Assembly (NCBI GenBank): GCA_903921365.1
Contig: CAIXPS010000364.1
Location: 1-54,382, forward strand
Source: an uncultured bacterium
GTDB lineage: Bacteria > Chloroflexota > Anaerolineae > J036 > Brachytrichaceae
Direction of reading: 5' to 3'
Length of the DNA stretch: 54,382 nucleotides
Below are positions 28,263 through 36,294 of the stretch, one piece after another. A model generated the notes under the pieces. That model ran no database searches. It was not told where the DNA came from and saw only the letters and a program-made list of their open reading frames with translations. Position 1 is the first letter of the stretch; the number at the start of each line of letters is the position of its first letter. A program made the position numbers and the translations under genes.

Positions 28263-28356
28263 TCCCATCTCCTTACCGCGCCAGCAATCATTTTGCGCTA
28301 TATATCGCTGGCTATGACTGACATGGCTTCTCTGTGTGCCTGGATTATAAAGTCAA

Positions 28357-28362
28357 TATAAT
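28357..28362 (+). promoter_or_regulatory. -10 box of the HMG-CoA reductase gene (possible leaderless mRNA)
   Basis: Consensus TATAAT ending 8 nt before ATG 28371, with no Shine-Dalgarno between. Transcription would start at or next to the start codon. No good -35 is seen at 17 nt. Confidence 0.5.
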
Positions 28363-28370
28363 CGCCTGCA

Positions 28371-29657
28371 ATGACAAACTCACTAACCCCCACACCCCGA
28401 CTGCGCGATGTCCCGGTTCAGGATCGGCTGGCCGTGCTGGCGCAGATGGCGAATCTCAGCGCTGGCGATGTCGCCGCGTTGCGCGCCGGTCTCAGTCTCG
28501 AACAAGCCGATCACATGGTCGAAAACGTCGTCACGACCTATGCGTTGCCGCTGGGCATCTGCACAAACCTGGTCGTCAATGGCCGCGAGGTGCTGGCGCC
28601 GATGGTGATTGAGGAGCCATCGGTGGTCGCCGGGTGTAGCTTCGCGGCCAAGCTGGCGCGCGCGGGCGGCGGGTTCACCGCCACAGCCGATGCCCCGATC
28701 ATGATCGGGCAGATGCAGGTGCTCGACGTTCCGGATATCGACAAGGCGCGCCAGGCCATCGCACAGGCCGCGCCCGAGTTGATCGAATGGCTGAACGTCC
28801 ACAATCCCGTCACGCGCGACCCGTACACGCGCACCGTGGGGATCGAGACCCGCGCGATCAGCGGGATGGGCGAAGGGGCGGTCCTCTATATGTTGATCGT
28901 GCACGTGCTCTATGACGCCGGCGACGCGATGGGCGCCAACATGGTCAACACGGTGTGCGAGGCGCTCACGCCGCGCATCGAGGCGCTCAGCGGCGGGCGC
29001 GTCAACCTGCGCATTCTGTCGAACCTGGCCGACCATCGGCTCGCGCGGGCGAAGTGCCGCATTCTGGCCGCAGACCTGGTGGACGAGAAGGCGAACAGGA
29101 GCGGTCTGCCCGTAGTCAACCGCATCGTCGAGGCATCCCTGTTTGCCGAGATCGACCCGTATCGCGCCGCCACGCACAACAAGGGCATCATGAACGGCAT
29201 CGACGCCGTGGCAATCGCGACCGGCAACGACTGGCGCGCGATCGAAGCCGGCGCACACGCCTACGCGGCGCGCAGCGGGCGTTACACCTCGCTGACGCGC
29301 TGGCGCGCGAATGAGGATGGCGACCTGACCGGCGAGATTGAACTGCCGCTGGCGGCGGGCATGGTCGGCGGCGCCACGCGCGCGCACCCCTCGGCGCGGG
29401 CGGCGCTGAAAATACTGGGCGTCAAGACCGCGCGCGAGTTAGCCGAAGTGATGGCCTCCGTCGGGCTGGCGCAGAACTTCGCCGCCATACGAGCGCTCGC
29501 CAGCGAGGGCATCCAGCGCGGGCACATGTCGCTGCACGCCCGCCAGGTCGCAATGGCGGCCGGCGCGACCGGCGAACAAATCGAACACATCGCCCGGCAA
29601 CTGGTGCAGGAGGGCAACATCCGGATCGACCGGGCGAAGGAAATCCTGGCGGGCTAG
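28371..29657 (+). CDS. mvaA: hydroxymethylglutaryl-CoA reductase, class II
   Basis: 428 residues, the usual length of class II bacterial HMG-CoA reductases. Motifs: E-N-V-V-T-T-Y-A-L-P-L-G with the catalytic Glu region near residue 62-75, D-A-M-G-A-N-M-V-N-T (about 184-193), the Lys region with H-N-K-G-I-M-N-G-I-D-A-V (about 265-276), T-G-N-D-W-R-A-I-E-A-G with the catalytic Asp, and the C-terminal catalytic His in G-H-M-S-L-H-A-R (about 388). It interconverts HMG-CoA and mevalonate using NAD(P)H in the cytoplasm. In Chloroflexota it probably serves isoprenoid synthesis, although class II enzymes can also work in the degradative direction. No other mevalonate gene lies in this window. The gene seems to be leaderless. 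Confidence 0.95.
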   Translation: MTNSLTPTPRLRDVPVQDRLAVLAQMANLSAGDVAALRAGLSLEQADHMVENVVTTYALPLGICTNLVVNGREVLAPMVIEEPSVVAGCSFAAKLARAGGGFTATADAPIMIGQMQVLDVPDIDKARQAIAQAAPELIEWLNVHNPVTRDPYTRTVGIETRAISGMGEGAVLYMLIVHVLYDAGDAMGANMVNTVCEALTPRIEALSGGRVNLRILSNLADHRLARAKCRILAADLVDEKANRSGLPVVNRIVEASLFAEIDPYRAATHNKGIMNGIDAVAIATGNDWRAIEAGAHAYAARSGRYTSLTRWRANEDGDLTGEIELPLAAGMVGGATRAHPSARAALKILGVKTARELAEVMASVGLAQNFAAIRALASEGIQRGHMSLHARQVAMAAGATGEQIEHIARQLVQEGNIRIDRAKEILAG

Positions 29658-29683
29658 CCGCGCCCAGCGATGACGAAACAGGG

Positions 29684-31651
29684 CTACTCAATCACCACCA
29701 TCTGATGCCCCTCGACGATGGGCACAGTGAGAACTATCCGCCCATCCCGATGCTCGAACGGCAGTTCGACGCGCGAGGGCGCGAGCGTGACGCGGCGTGG
29801 TGCGGCTTCTGCGCGCACCGATAGCGCGACGTCGTGCAGCGGCACGATGTCTTCCACCAGGTCGAGAACGTCGGTGCGGCGCTCGGCCACAAACTGCAAC
29901 AGGTGCACAATCGTCTGCCGTCCTTTTCGCATTACGGTGACCTCCATCGTGCTTGGGCCGCGCACATCAACAAGCTGCTGCGGCATCAGAAGATCGAGGC
30001 AGTTCTGCACCAGTTGGCGATACGGCAGGTTGGCGTGTGTGCCATAGGCCTTGAAGATCGGATAGGCGATAGTGATCACCTGCCCGTTGCGTATCGCGGC
30101 GGCATATTTACTCGCCTGTTTCATTGGCGGCGTCTGCGCGTGCGAGCTGAAATGCTGGTAGTTGCGGTCAAAATAGGGTTCGACCACCTTCGCCAGTGTG
30201 GTTGCGCCTGCGGCGGGAATCATGCGCCACCCGCGCTCGTACATGACGTGATCGGTGCGCGGCACACCTGCCCCCACGGCGTCGCCAACGCGGATGTAGG
30301 TCGTTTGGTAGGGGCTCTCGCCCTGCACCTCAACGCCCATCTCGGGCAACACGGGCTGACCGGCGGCATCAAGGCCGCTCGCGCCAGAGAGAAGTAAACT
30401 ACCGCCCGCCGCGACGAAATCGCGCAGTTTGGCCGCAAGCGCTTCATCCACGGCCACCGCATCCGGGAGGATCAACAGCTCATACGGGCTGAAGTTTGAC
30501 GTGGCGGTGACGACGTCGAACTGATGTTTGAGTTGCGTCAGCATGCGCGTCGCGCCGTCGTTTGTCCCGCCCGGAGTCTCGCGATACTCGCCGCCGCCGG
30601 CCATGAACAGGCCAATCTGCGTGACGGGTTTCGCTCCTTGCGTCCATGGCTCGCATGCCTCGGCGTACTCGTAGACGCTGCCGATCAGGTCGTAGACGAT
30701 GGGGTCCAACTCACCGCGCGGGTGCATCTGGTCGCCGATGGAGCACTGCGCCCCATGCGCCAGCATCTGGCACACTTCGTACTTCAGCGCCGCATAGGGT
30801 TTCAGCCCGCCGAAGTCGGCCCAGCTCTTGTGGAAGCGCGCGGTCATGCCCATGTAAGGCTTGCCAAAGGTGCGCGCGTAGCGCACGTTTTTCGGGAAGT
30901 ACATGTAGCCCCACCCGCCGGTGGGCAGCGCCTCAATCTCGACGTGCGTCATGTGACGGATGTCACGCGGCAGTCCCGACAGCGGGCGCGAGTTGTAGTA
31001 AACAGTCGCCTGCGGCGCGCTAGCCAGCACCATCTTCTGGAAGCGCTTCATATAAGCGAGCGTGACATCGCGCGCGAACTGCCCGCGCGCACCAGGGTCG
31101 GCAGGGTTGCAGCCGCGTTTGTGCATGGCCGCCAGCCCATACTTGCTGAAGCTCTCGATGTCCATGCAGATATCGAAGAACACGCCATCGACCGGCTTGA
31201 AGCGCGCCAGGATTTCCTCGACCTGCCCGGCCAGATAGTCCTGGTAGGGGCTGGTCATGTCCATCACGCGCCAACCGGCCTGCAACGGCTGCGCGCCCAC
31301 GTTGCTGCCATCCTCGTTGCGGGCGATCCACTCGGGGTGGGTGTTGGCCGCGTACTCGTCCAGCAGGATGGAGATGTAGATGGGCGCCCGAATGCCGGCG
31401 GCGTGCAACGCATCGACCTGCGATGCGGTCAGGTCAAGCCCCTGCTTCAGCCCGGGGTGACGCGCCGGATGGTCGGTCTGGTAATACAAGTGGCCATGAT
31501 GGCACTTGGCAAACACCGTCACCGAATTGACATGCGCCCGCTGCATCTGGGCGGCAAACTCTGCCGCGTCGAAGTCCGCGCCGACGTCGGGGATAAACGG
31601 GCTGGTGTGAAAATCCAGGTGAACCTGGCGCTGTCGCAACGTTATCGCCAT
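29684..31651 (-). CDS. GHL6-type putative glycoside hydrolase with trimerisation-like domain
   Basis: 655 residues, no signal peptide. The N-terminal TIM-barrel-like part (about 1-330) matches the hypothetical glycosyl hydrolase 6 pattern: R-Q-V-H-L-D-F-H-T-S, V-F-A-K-C-H-H-G, and F-F-D-I-C-M-D at a likely acidic active site. The central part (about 350-545), with V-T-Q-I-G-L-F-M-A-G-G-G-E and E-L-L-I-L-P-D-A-V-A-V, resembles the beta-galactosidase (GH42) trimerisation domain. The last ~100 residues are beta-rich. The substrate is unknown; cytoplasmic location suggests action on imported oligosaccharides. GGAG lies about 8 nt before the ATG. It sits 18 bp downstream of an ABC transporter gene, so the two are probably co-transcribed. 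Convergent with the HMG-CoA reductase gene. Confidence 0.85.
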   Translation of the reverse strand: MAITLRQRQVHLDFHTSPFIPDVGADFDAAEFAAQMQRAHVNSVTVFAKCHHGHLYYQTDHPARHPGLKQGLDLTASQVDALHAAGIRAPIYISILLDEYAANTHPEWIARNEDGSNVGAQPLQAGWRVMDMTSPYQDYLAGQVEEILARFKPVDGVFFDICMDIESFSKYGLAAMHKRGCNPADPGARGQFARDVTLAYMKRFQKMVLASAPQATVYYNSRPLSGLPRDIRHMTHVEIEALPTGGWGYMYFPKNVRYARTFGKPYMGMTARFHKSWADFGGLKPYAALKYEVCQMLAHGAQCSIGDQMHPRGELDPIVYDLIGSVYEYAEACEPWTQGAKPVTQIGLFMAGGGEYRETPGGTNDGATRMLTQLKHQFDVVTATSNFSPYELLILPDAVAVDEALAAKLRDFVAAGGSLLLSGASGLDAAGQPVLPEMGVEVQGESPYQTTYIRVGDAVGAGVPRTDHVMYERGWRMIPAAGATTLAKVVEPYFDRNYQHFSSHAQTPPMKQASKYAAAIRNGQVITIAYPIFKAYGTHANLPYRQLVQNCLDLLMPQQLVDVRGPSTMEVTVMRKGRQTIVHLLQFVAERRTDVLDLVEDIVPLHDVALSVRAEAAPRRVTLAPSRVELPFEHRDGRIVLTVPIVEGHQMVVIE

Positions 31652-31669
31652 CTCTCAACTCCTATGGTT

Positions 31670-33478
31670 TTAGTTCATCATCTTCGCGTTGGCATACTGG
31701 CGCTCGATCTTCAAGGCCTCCATGTGCGGTTCGATGTTGAGCTGCACTTCGTTCAAGTGCCTGTACAGCCCGCCTTCCATCGCCATCAATTTCTGATGCG
31801 TGCCCTCTTCAATAATACGCTTGCCTTCGAGCACGACGATCTTGTCCGCGTTGCGGATGGTCGATAGCCGGTGCGCGATGATGATCGTCGTCCGCCCGAC
31901 CATCAGTCGCTCCAACGCCTGCTGGATGAGCAGCTCGGTCTCGGTGTCGACGGACGAGGTAGCCTCGTCGAGGATCAGCACAGGCGCATCCTTGAGCACG
32001 GCGCGCGCGATGGACAGGCGCTGCTTCTGCCCGCCGGAGAGCTTCACGCCGCGTTCGCCGATCAGCGTGTCAAACCCATCCGGCAGCTTGACGATAAATT
32101 CATACGCGTTGGCGACCTTCGCCGCCTCCATAACCTCTTCCTCAGTGGCTTCCTTGCGCCCGAAGAGGATGTTCTCGCGCACGGTGCCGTGGAACAGGAA
32201 GACATCCTGCAACACGATGCTGATCTGTTCGCGCAGGCTGCGCAGCGACAGCTGGCGGATGTCGTGGTCGTCAATCGTGATCGACCCGGTAGTCACATCG
32301 TAGAAACGCGGCAGCAGGCTCACCATTGTGGTCTTGCCGACCCCCGTAGGGCCGACGAGCGCCACGACCGAGTTGGCCGGGATATCCAGGTTGATGTTCT
32401 CCAGCACCACGTCGCCACGGTCGTACCGGAAGGTCACATCGTTAAATGCCACCGCGCCGCGCGCCCGTTGTTTCAACACGACGGCGTCGTTCGCATCGCG
32501 CACCTCACACGGCTCGGCGAGAAGTTCGCCCACGCGGTCGCCGCCAGCCAGCGCCTGTTGCACCGACTCCCACGAGCCGCTCAATGCGCGCACCGGCTGG
32601 TAGAACATGTCGAGGTACAGGAAAAAGGCGACCAGGTCCTCGATCGGCAGCGTGCCAGCGAGCGCCAGCCGCCCGCCAAAGTAGATCACCACAATGGTGC
32701 CAAGCGACGACGTAAACTCGACGAACGGGTCGAAGGTCGCCATCAACCGCAACGCCTTGAGCAGCGAATCGCGATACTTGTCGATATGCCCGCCGATGCG
32801 CGAAGCCTCCACGTCCTCGCGCGTAAACGCCTTGATCTCGCGGATGCCCGACAGGTTGTCGTTCAACGTGGCGTTCAGGCTGGCCAGTTCCACCTGCCGC
32901 GCGCGCATGGCAGGGCGCACGTATTTGGCGTACAGGCGCATTGAGGCGATCACCAGCGGGATGGGCAACAAGCTCATCAGCATCAACTGCCAGTTCATCG
33001 TCACCAGCACGGCGGCCACGCCGACGAACATCAGCGCGTTGACGAGCACGTCGGGGATCGCGTGCGCGATCAACGCCTCAAACATATCCGAGTCGTTGAT
33101 CGTGCGCGACATGAGCTGGCCGGTCTGCTTGTCGGAATAAAATCGCAAGGACAGCTTCTGCAGATGCTCATAGATGTGACGGCGCGTATCAGCGACGACG
33201 CCCCAACCAGCCACGTGCGCCGCATAACTGCGCACGAAGCGCAACCCTGCGCGCGCCAGATATATGACCAGCGCGAGGAACGCGAGCTGTGTAACCAGAT
33301 CGAAGGATATGTTCTTGTCGACGGCGGCGGCCTGACCGGTGACGGCGCCAATCATCGTCTTGATGATCCACGGCGTGACCAGTTGCACCCCGACGAGCAC
33401 GACCATGCTGATGATCGTCCAAACCATTTCCTTTTTGTAATTGCTCAGATAGGACACGACTAACTTGACGGTTTTCAT
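31670..33478 (-). CDS. ABC exporter, fused permease-ATPase (MsbA/MdlB type)
   Basis: 602 residues. Six-helix transmembrane domain (about 10-310), then an ATPase: Walker A G-P-T-G-V-G-K-T-T, signature L-S-G-G-Q-K-Q-R, Walker B V-L-I-L-D-E with the catalytic Glu present, and H-loop I-A-H-R-L-S-T. It is a half transporter likely to act as a homodimer in the inner membrane. Its substrate cannot be read from sequence. It heads a two-gene unit with the GHL6 protein. A TATACT -10-like box and GAGGAG stretch lie upstream of ATG 33478. It is separate from, and less close to, the heterodimeric pair at the right end of the window. Confidence 0.92.
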   Translation of the reverse strand: MKTVKLVVSYLSNYKKEMVWTIISMVVLVGVQLVTPWIIKTMIGAVTGQAAAVDKNISFDLVTQLAFLALVIYLARAGLRFVRSYAAHVAGWGVVADTRRHIYEHLQKLSLRFYSDKQTGQLMSRTINDSDMFEALIAHAIPDVLVNALMFVGVAAVLVTMNWQLMLMSLLPIPLVIASMRLYAKYVRPAMRARQVELASLNATLNDNLSGIREIKAFTREDVEASRIGGHIDKYRDSLLKALRLMATFDPFVEFTSSLGTIVVIYFGGRLALAGTLPIEDLVAFFLYLDMFYQPVRALSGSWESVQQALAGGDRVGELLAEPCEVRDANDAVVLKQRARGAVAFNDVTFRYDRGDVVLENINLDIPANSVVALVGPTGVGKTTMVSLLPRFYDVTTGSITIDDHDIRQLSLRSLREQISIVLQDVFLFHGTVRENILFGRKEATEEEVMEAAKVANAYEFIVKLPDGFDTLIGERGVKLSGGQKQRLSIARAVLKDAPVLILDEATSSVDTETELLIQQALERLMVGRTTIIIAHRLSTIRNADKIVVLEGKRIIEEGTHQKLMAMEGGLYRHLNEVQLNIEPHMEALKIERQYANAKMMN

Positions 33479-33536
33479 GTGGCTGCTTTCTTCTTTAACT
33501 CCTCTCTAAAGTATAAAACCAAGTGCAAATAACACA

Positions 33537-33602
33537 CCCTCTCCTCTCCTCCTCTCTCCATCTCCTCTTCTCCCCCGCTCCCCTTCTTCCCCTCATCTTC
33601 CC
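33537..33602. repeat. pyrimidine-only low-complexity tract
   Basis: About 65 nt consisting almost only of C and T (CTCTCCTCTCCTCCTCTCTC and similar), between the divergent ABC exporter and aldo/keto reductase genes. Its purine counterpart appears at 44708-44760. It could form triplex-like DNA or be a decayed repeat. Confidence 0.6.
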
Positions 33603-33635
33603 AAAGCCGCTATCATAGCTATCAAGGAGTATTTG

Positions 33636-34643
33636 ATGACTTACGAATTCGCAGCCAATCGTTACGACAAAATGCCCTATCGCCGTTGCGGGCGCAGCGG
33701 CTTGAAGTTATCCGCAATCTCGCTGGGCGGATGGGAGACTTACGGCGGGTATCGCGGCGCCGATGTAGCCAAAGCGTGCCTGTTTCGCGCGTTCGACCTG
33801 GGCATCACCCACTTCGACTTCGCCAACAACTACGGCACGCCGCCTGGCAACAGCGAGACCGTGTGCGGCCAGGTGATCAAGGAGATGCCGCGCGACGAGT
33901 TGATCATCTCCAGCAAGGCCGGGTACACCATGTGGCCGGGGCCTTATGGCGACTGGGGATCGAAAAAGTACATCGTCGCAAGCTGCGACCAGTCGCTCAA
34001 GCGCATGGGATTGGAGTACTTCGACATTTTCTATCACCATCGCATGGACATGGAAACGCCGCTGGAGGAAACGCTGGGCGCGCTCGATCTGCTGGTGAAG
34101 CAGGGCAAGGCGTTGTATGTGGGCGTGAGCAACTACAGCGGCGCGCATTTTGCGGAAGCCACGCGCATCGTCGCCCGCGATCATCTGGCGCCGATCACCA
34201 TTCACCAACCGTACTACAACATGCTGGGGCGCCGGATCGAATGGGATTTGCTGTCGCAGACCGAACGCGCCGGGACGGGCGTCATCCCGTTCAGCCCGCT
34301 GGCAAACGGGCTGCTCAGCGACAAGTACCTCGGCGGCGATATCCCGGCAGAGAGCCGCGCCGCGTTGAAGTGGGGCAAAGAATGGGTAACGCGCAACCTG
34401 AACGACGAGCGCCGCGCTGCATTGAACGGGTTGAACGACATCGCCAAAGTGCGCGGCCAGACGCTGGCGCAGATGGCGCTGGCGTGGGTGTTGCGATTGC
34501 CGGGCGTCACCAGTGCGCTGATCGGCGCGTCGACTGTCCAACAGATCGAAGAGAACGTCGCCGCACTCGACAACCTGAGTTTCAGCGAGGACGAGCTTCA
34601 ACGCATCGACGCCTTGACGCAGGCATCGCCGCTGCGCAAGTAA
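33636..34643 (+). CDS. aldo/keto reductase, YghZ/Kv-beta type
   Basis: 335 residues from ATG 33636; AAGGAG (33624-33629) is 6 nt upstream, so the TTG just before is not needed. TIM-barrel NADPH-dependent reductase. The catalytic set is visible: Asp and Tyr in D-F-A-N-N-Y-G, Lys in I-S-S-K-A-G-Y and His in F-Y-H-H-R-M-D. The insert G-P-Y-G-D-W-G-S-K-K-Y is characteristic of the YghZ subgroup, which reduces L-glyceraldehyde 3-phosphate and methylglyoxal in E. coli. The cofactor-binding end has S-A-L-I-G-A-S-T. Function as a cytoplasmic carbonyl detoxifier is likely; the exact substrate is inferred from the subgroup. Confidence 0.92.
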   Translation: MTYEFAANRYDKMPYRRCGRSGLKLSAISLGGWETYGGYRGADVAKACLFRAFDLGITHFDFANNYGTPPGNSETVCGQVIKEMPRDELIISSKAGYTMWPGPYGDWGSKKYIVASCDQSLKRMGLEYFDIFYHHRMDMETPLEETLGALDLLVKQGKALYVGVSNYSGAHFAEATRIVARDHLAPITIHQPYYNMLGRRIEWDLLSQTERAGTGVIPFSPLANGLLSDKYLGGDIPAESRAALKWGKEWVTRNLNDERRAALNGLNDIAKVRGQTLAQMALAWVLRLPGVTSALIGASTVQQIEENVAALDNLSFSEDELQRIDALTQASPLRK

Positions 34644-34654
34644 GCGTGTGCGCC

Positions 34655-35647
34655 ATGTTGCAACGTGTTTTTCATTGGCGCAACAGCGGAAGAAGTCAGA
34701 CTTTTCCGAAAAGTCTGACTTCTTCCGCGCTCACCTTTGCACTCGCCTTGTTATTAGCCGCATGTGCGACTACCGCAAATACGCCGACACCCACGCAAGC
34801 GCCAACATCCGCGAGTTCTACATCGTCCACCGGCGCGTTCGATCCCGCTATGGTCAGCGCTATCACACTGGCGGATATCGCCATACTGCCCAATGTCAGC
34901 GCGCGGATGAAGGCGGTGTATCAGGCCGGGCTGGCGCAGGGCAACAACCCGAACGTCTTTGCCAAACTCGGCGACTGCATGACCGAGAATCCGTACTTCC
35001 TCGGCCCGATCAGCGATGGCAAGTACGACCTGGGCGCATACGTGGGACTGAAGCCGGTCATCGACCAGTTTGCCGGGCATCCCACACGCGGCAATGGCTG
35101 GCAGAAGGACTCGTTCGCGACAATTGGGCTGGCATCGGCGGGCGGGTTCAACATCGCCGCGCCGCTGGACTCCACGTGGTCCGACCCGAAGTGGTGCCAA
35201 TCGGGCGAATCGCCGCTGGCTTGCGAGTATCGCGTCAGCAGACCGAGCCTGGCAATCATCATGTTCGGGACGAACGACGTGAACTATACCGACGCCGCGA
35301 CCTATGACTTCTACCTGCGCGCGATCATCAGTGAGACGCTCAGTCGCAACATTGTCCCGATCCTGAACACCTTCCCGACGCGCCCGGAGGACCCGAAGAA
35401 GTCGCTACTGCTCAACCAGATTGCAGTGCGCGCGGCGCGCGACTTCGACATCCCGCTCGTAAACCTGAATCGCGCGCTTGAGGCATTACCGGACAAGGGC
35501 GTGAACCCCGACGACACAACCCACCTGTCGATCCCGCTCGATAAACGGGTGGACATCTTTACACCTGATCACCTGACGTCCGGCTTCACGATGCGCAACC
35601 TGGTGACGCTGCAGGCGTTGCAGAAGGTGTTGGAGGCAGTCAGATGA
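34655..35647 (+). CDS. SGNH-like exported lipoprotein with Cys in nucleophile position
   Basis: 330 residues. The leader has a lipobox L-L-A-A-C (Cys near residue 38). A Thr/Pro/Ser linker follows, then an SGNH-like fold: block I L-G-D-C-M-T (Cys replaces the nucleophile Ser), block III F-G-T-N-D (oxyanion Asn present), and a late T-P-D-H-L-T that may hold the D-H pair. It is related to five other proteins between 36.3 and 43.9 kb, by W-x-D-P-x-x-C-x-x-G-E-S-P-L-A-C-E-Y-R and by M-R-N-L-V-T-L-Q-A-L. Its leader coding sequence contains a 43-bp palindrome. The start at 34655 gives a positively charged n-region but has no Shine-Dalgarno. Whether it is a hydrolase, a transferase or a binding protein is open. 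Confidence 0.8.
   Translation: MLQRVFHWRNSGRSQTFPKSLTSSALTFALALLLAACATTANTPTPTQAPTSASSTSSTGAFDPAMVSAITLADIAILPNVSARMKAVYQAGLAQGNNPNVFAKLGDCMTENPYFLGPISDGKYDLGAYVGLKPVIDQFAGHPTRGNGWQKDSFATIGLASAGGFNIAAPLDSTWSDPKWCQSGESPLACEYRVSRPSLAIIMFGTNDVNYTDAATYDFYLRAIISETLSRNIVPILNTFPTRPEDPKKSLLLNQIAVRAARDFDIPLVNLNRALEALPDKGVNPDDTTHLSIPLDKRVDIFTPDHLTSGFTMRNLVTLQALQKVLEAVR
34686..34728. repeat. 43-bp palindrome with 21-bp perfect arms inside a signal-peptide coding region
   Basis: Arms 34686-34706 and 34708-34728 are exact reverse complements around one C. The palindrome is translated as part of the n-region of the SGNH lipoprotein. It resembles a REP/BIME-like or MITE-like unit. No second copy was noticed in the window. 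Confidence 0.85.
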
Positions 35648-35793
35648 GATTGGGGATACGAGATTTGAGATTTCCCTGCGAAGGTTGGACTTGCAGAATT
35701 CAAACCCGGCATATGCCCCTTCGTAGGGATGCCGTCGGAGCTCAGTCGCGGTGACGGGTGCGGTCATCTCCAATCTCCGATCCCTAATCTCTC
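35646..35793. repeat. GAGATTG-type imperfect inverted repeat between convergent genes
   Basis: Left arm near 35646-35671 and right arm near 35766-35793 are built of variants of GAGATTGG/GAGATTAG and are roughly 80 % complementary over ~26 nt. A third direct copy lies at 36229-36255. They flank the small lipoprotein gene on both sides. They could serve as a bidirectional terminator or be remnants of a heptamer-type dispersed repeat. Confidence 0.6.
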
Positions 35794-36189
35794 TTACTTG
35801 TACCCGCACATGCGCCAGTCGCCGCGATCCTGCACGACCTTGAATTGTTTGTCCGACACGCTCCAGTCGCGCGATTCACCGTTGTAGGTGGTGACGATCT
35901 TGCCGGTGCACGCGACGAGTGTGGCGCTACCGTCCGTCCCGGCATCTTTACATGCGACGTTATCGAGCGTCGCCTTCATCGACTTGAACGACGCCGCCTC
36001 AATACGCGCCTGCGCCTCCCACGACGCGCACGACAGGCCGATCATCGTGTCCACATTGCTCTGCACGCGCGCCTGCAAATACGACTGAACGGTCTGTGCC
36101 GCACTGCCGCTACCGCCGGACTGACAGGCGGCGACGAGTGTCGCCAGCCCGAATAGAGCGATAAAGAGTATCCGCAATTGTTGTTTCAT
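35794..36189 (-). CDS. small lipoprotein
   Basis: 131 residues. Signal peptide with lipobox L-V-A-A-C, then a Gly/Ser spacer and a ~100-residue domain: a long helix with V-Q-S-Y-L-Q-A-R-V, a Cys pair (L-S-C-A-S-W and V-A-C-K-D-A), a third Cys in V-A-C-T-G and a final M-C-G-Y-K. The secondary-structure pattern (helix, then curved sheet with W-S-V and F-K-V-V-Q-D-R-G-D-W-R) resembles NTF2-like/DUF4878 lipoproteins. The function is unknown. GGGAGA precedes ATG 36189 and a TAGAAT -10-like box lies further up. It is bracketed by GAGATTG repeats and inserted between members of the SGNH family in opposite orientation. Confidence 0.8.
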   Translation of the reverse strand: MKQQLRILFIALFGLATLVAACQSGGSGSAAQTVQSYLQARVQSNVDTMIGLSCASWEAQARIEAASFKSMKATLDNVACKDAGTDGSATLVACTGKIVTTYNGESRDWSVSDKQFKVVQDRGDWRMCGYK

Positions 36190-36280
36190 GGTTTTCTCCC
36201 GGCGGCTATTCTAACGTGGGTCTTTCAGAGAGATTGGAGGTTAGAGATTGGGGGCAGGTTTTACGTGGATGCTGATCGCT

Positions 36281-36286
36281 GATAAT
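36281..36286 (+). promoter_or_regulatory. -10 box of the first LysM-SGNH gene
   Basis: GATAAT (preceded by T, giving TGATAAT) ends 8 nt before ATG 36295, with no clear Shine-Dalgarno. This fits a leaderless or very short leader transcript. Confidence 0.4.
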
Positions 36287-36294
36287 AGAGGCAC

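Noticed and set aside
28383-29387. 334-codon antisense frame in the HMG-CoA reductase gene
   Set aside because: Shadow of a GC-rich, well-conserved enzyme gene.
30524-31867. 447-codon open frame opposite the GHL6 gene
   Set aside because: Rich in Arg/His/Val without domain features; the opposite strand encodes a recognisable protein.
33686-34654. Long plus-strand frame running through the aldo/keto reductase into the SGNH lipoprotein
   Set aside because: The first part lies in the wrong frame of a well-supported aldo/keto reductase; only the part from 34655 has a signal peptide and family motifs.
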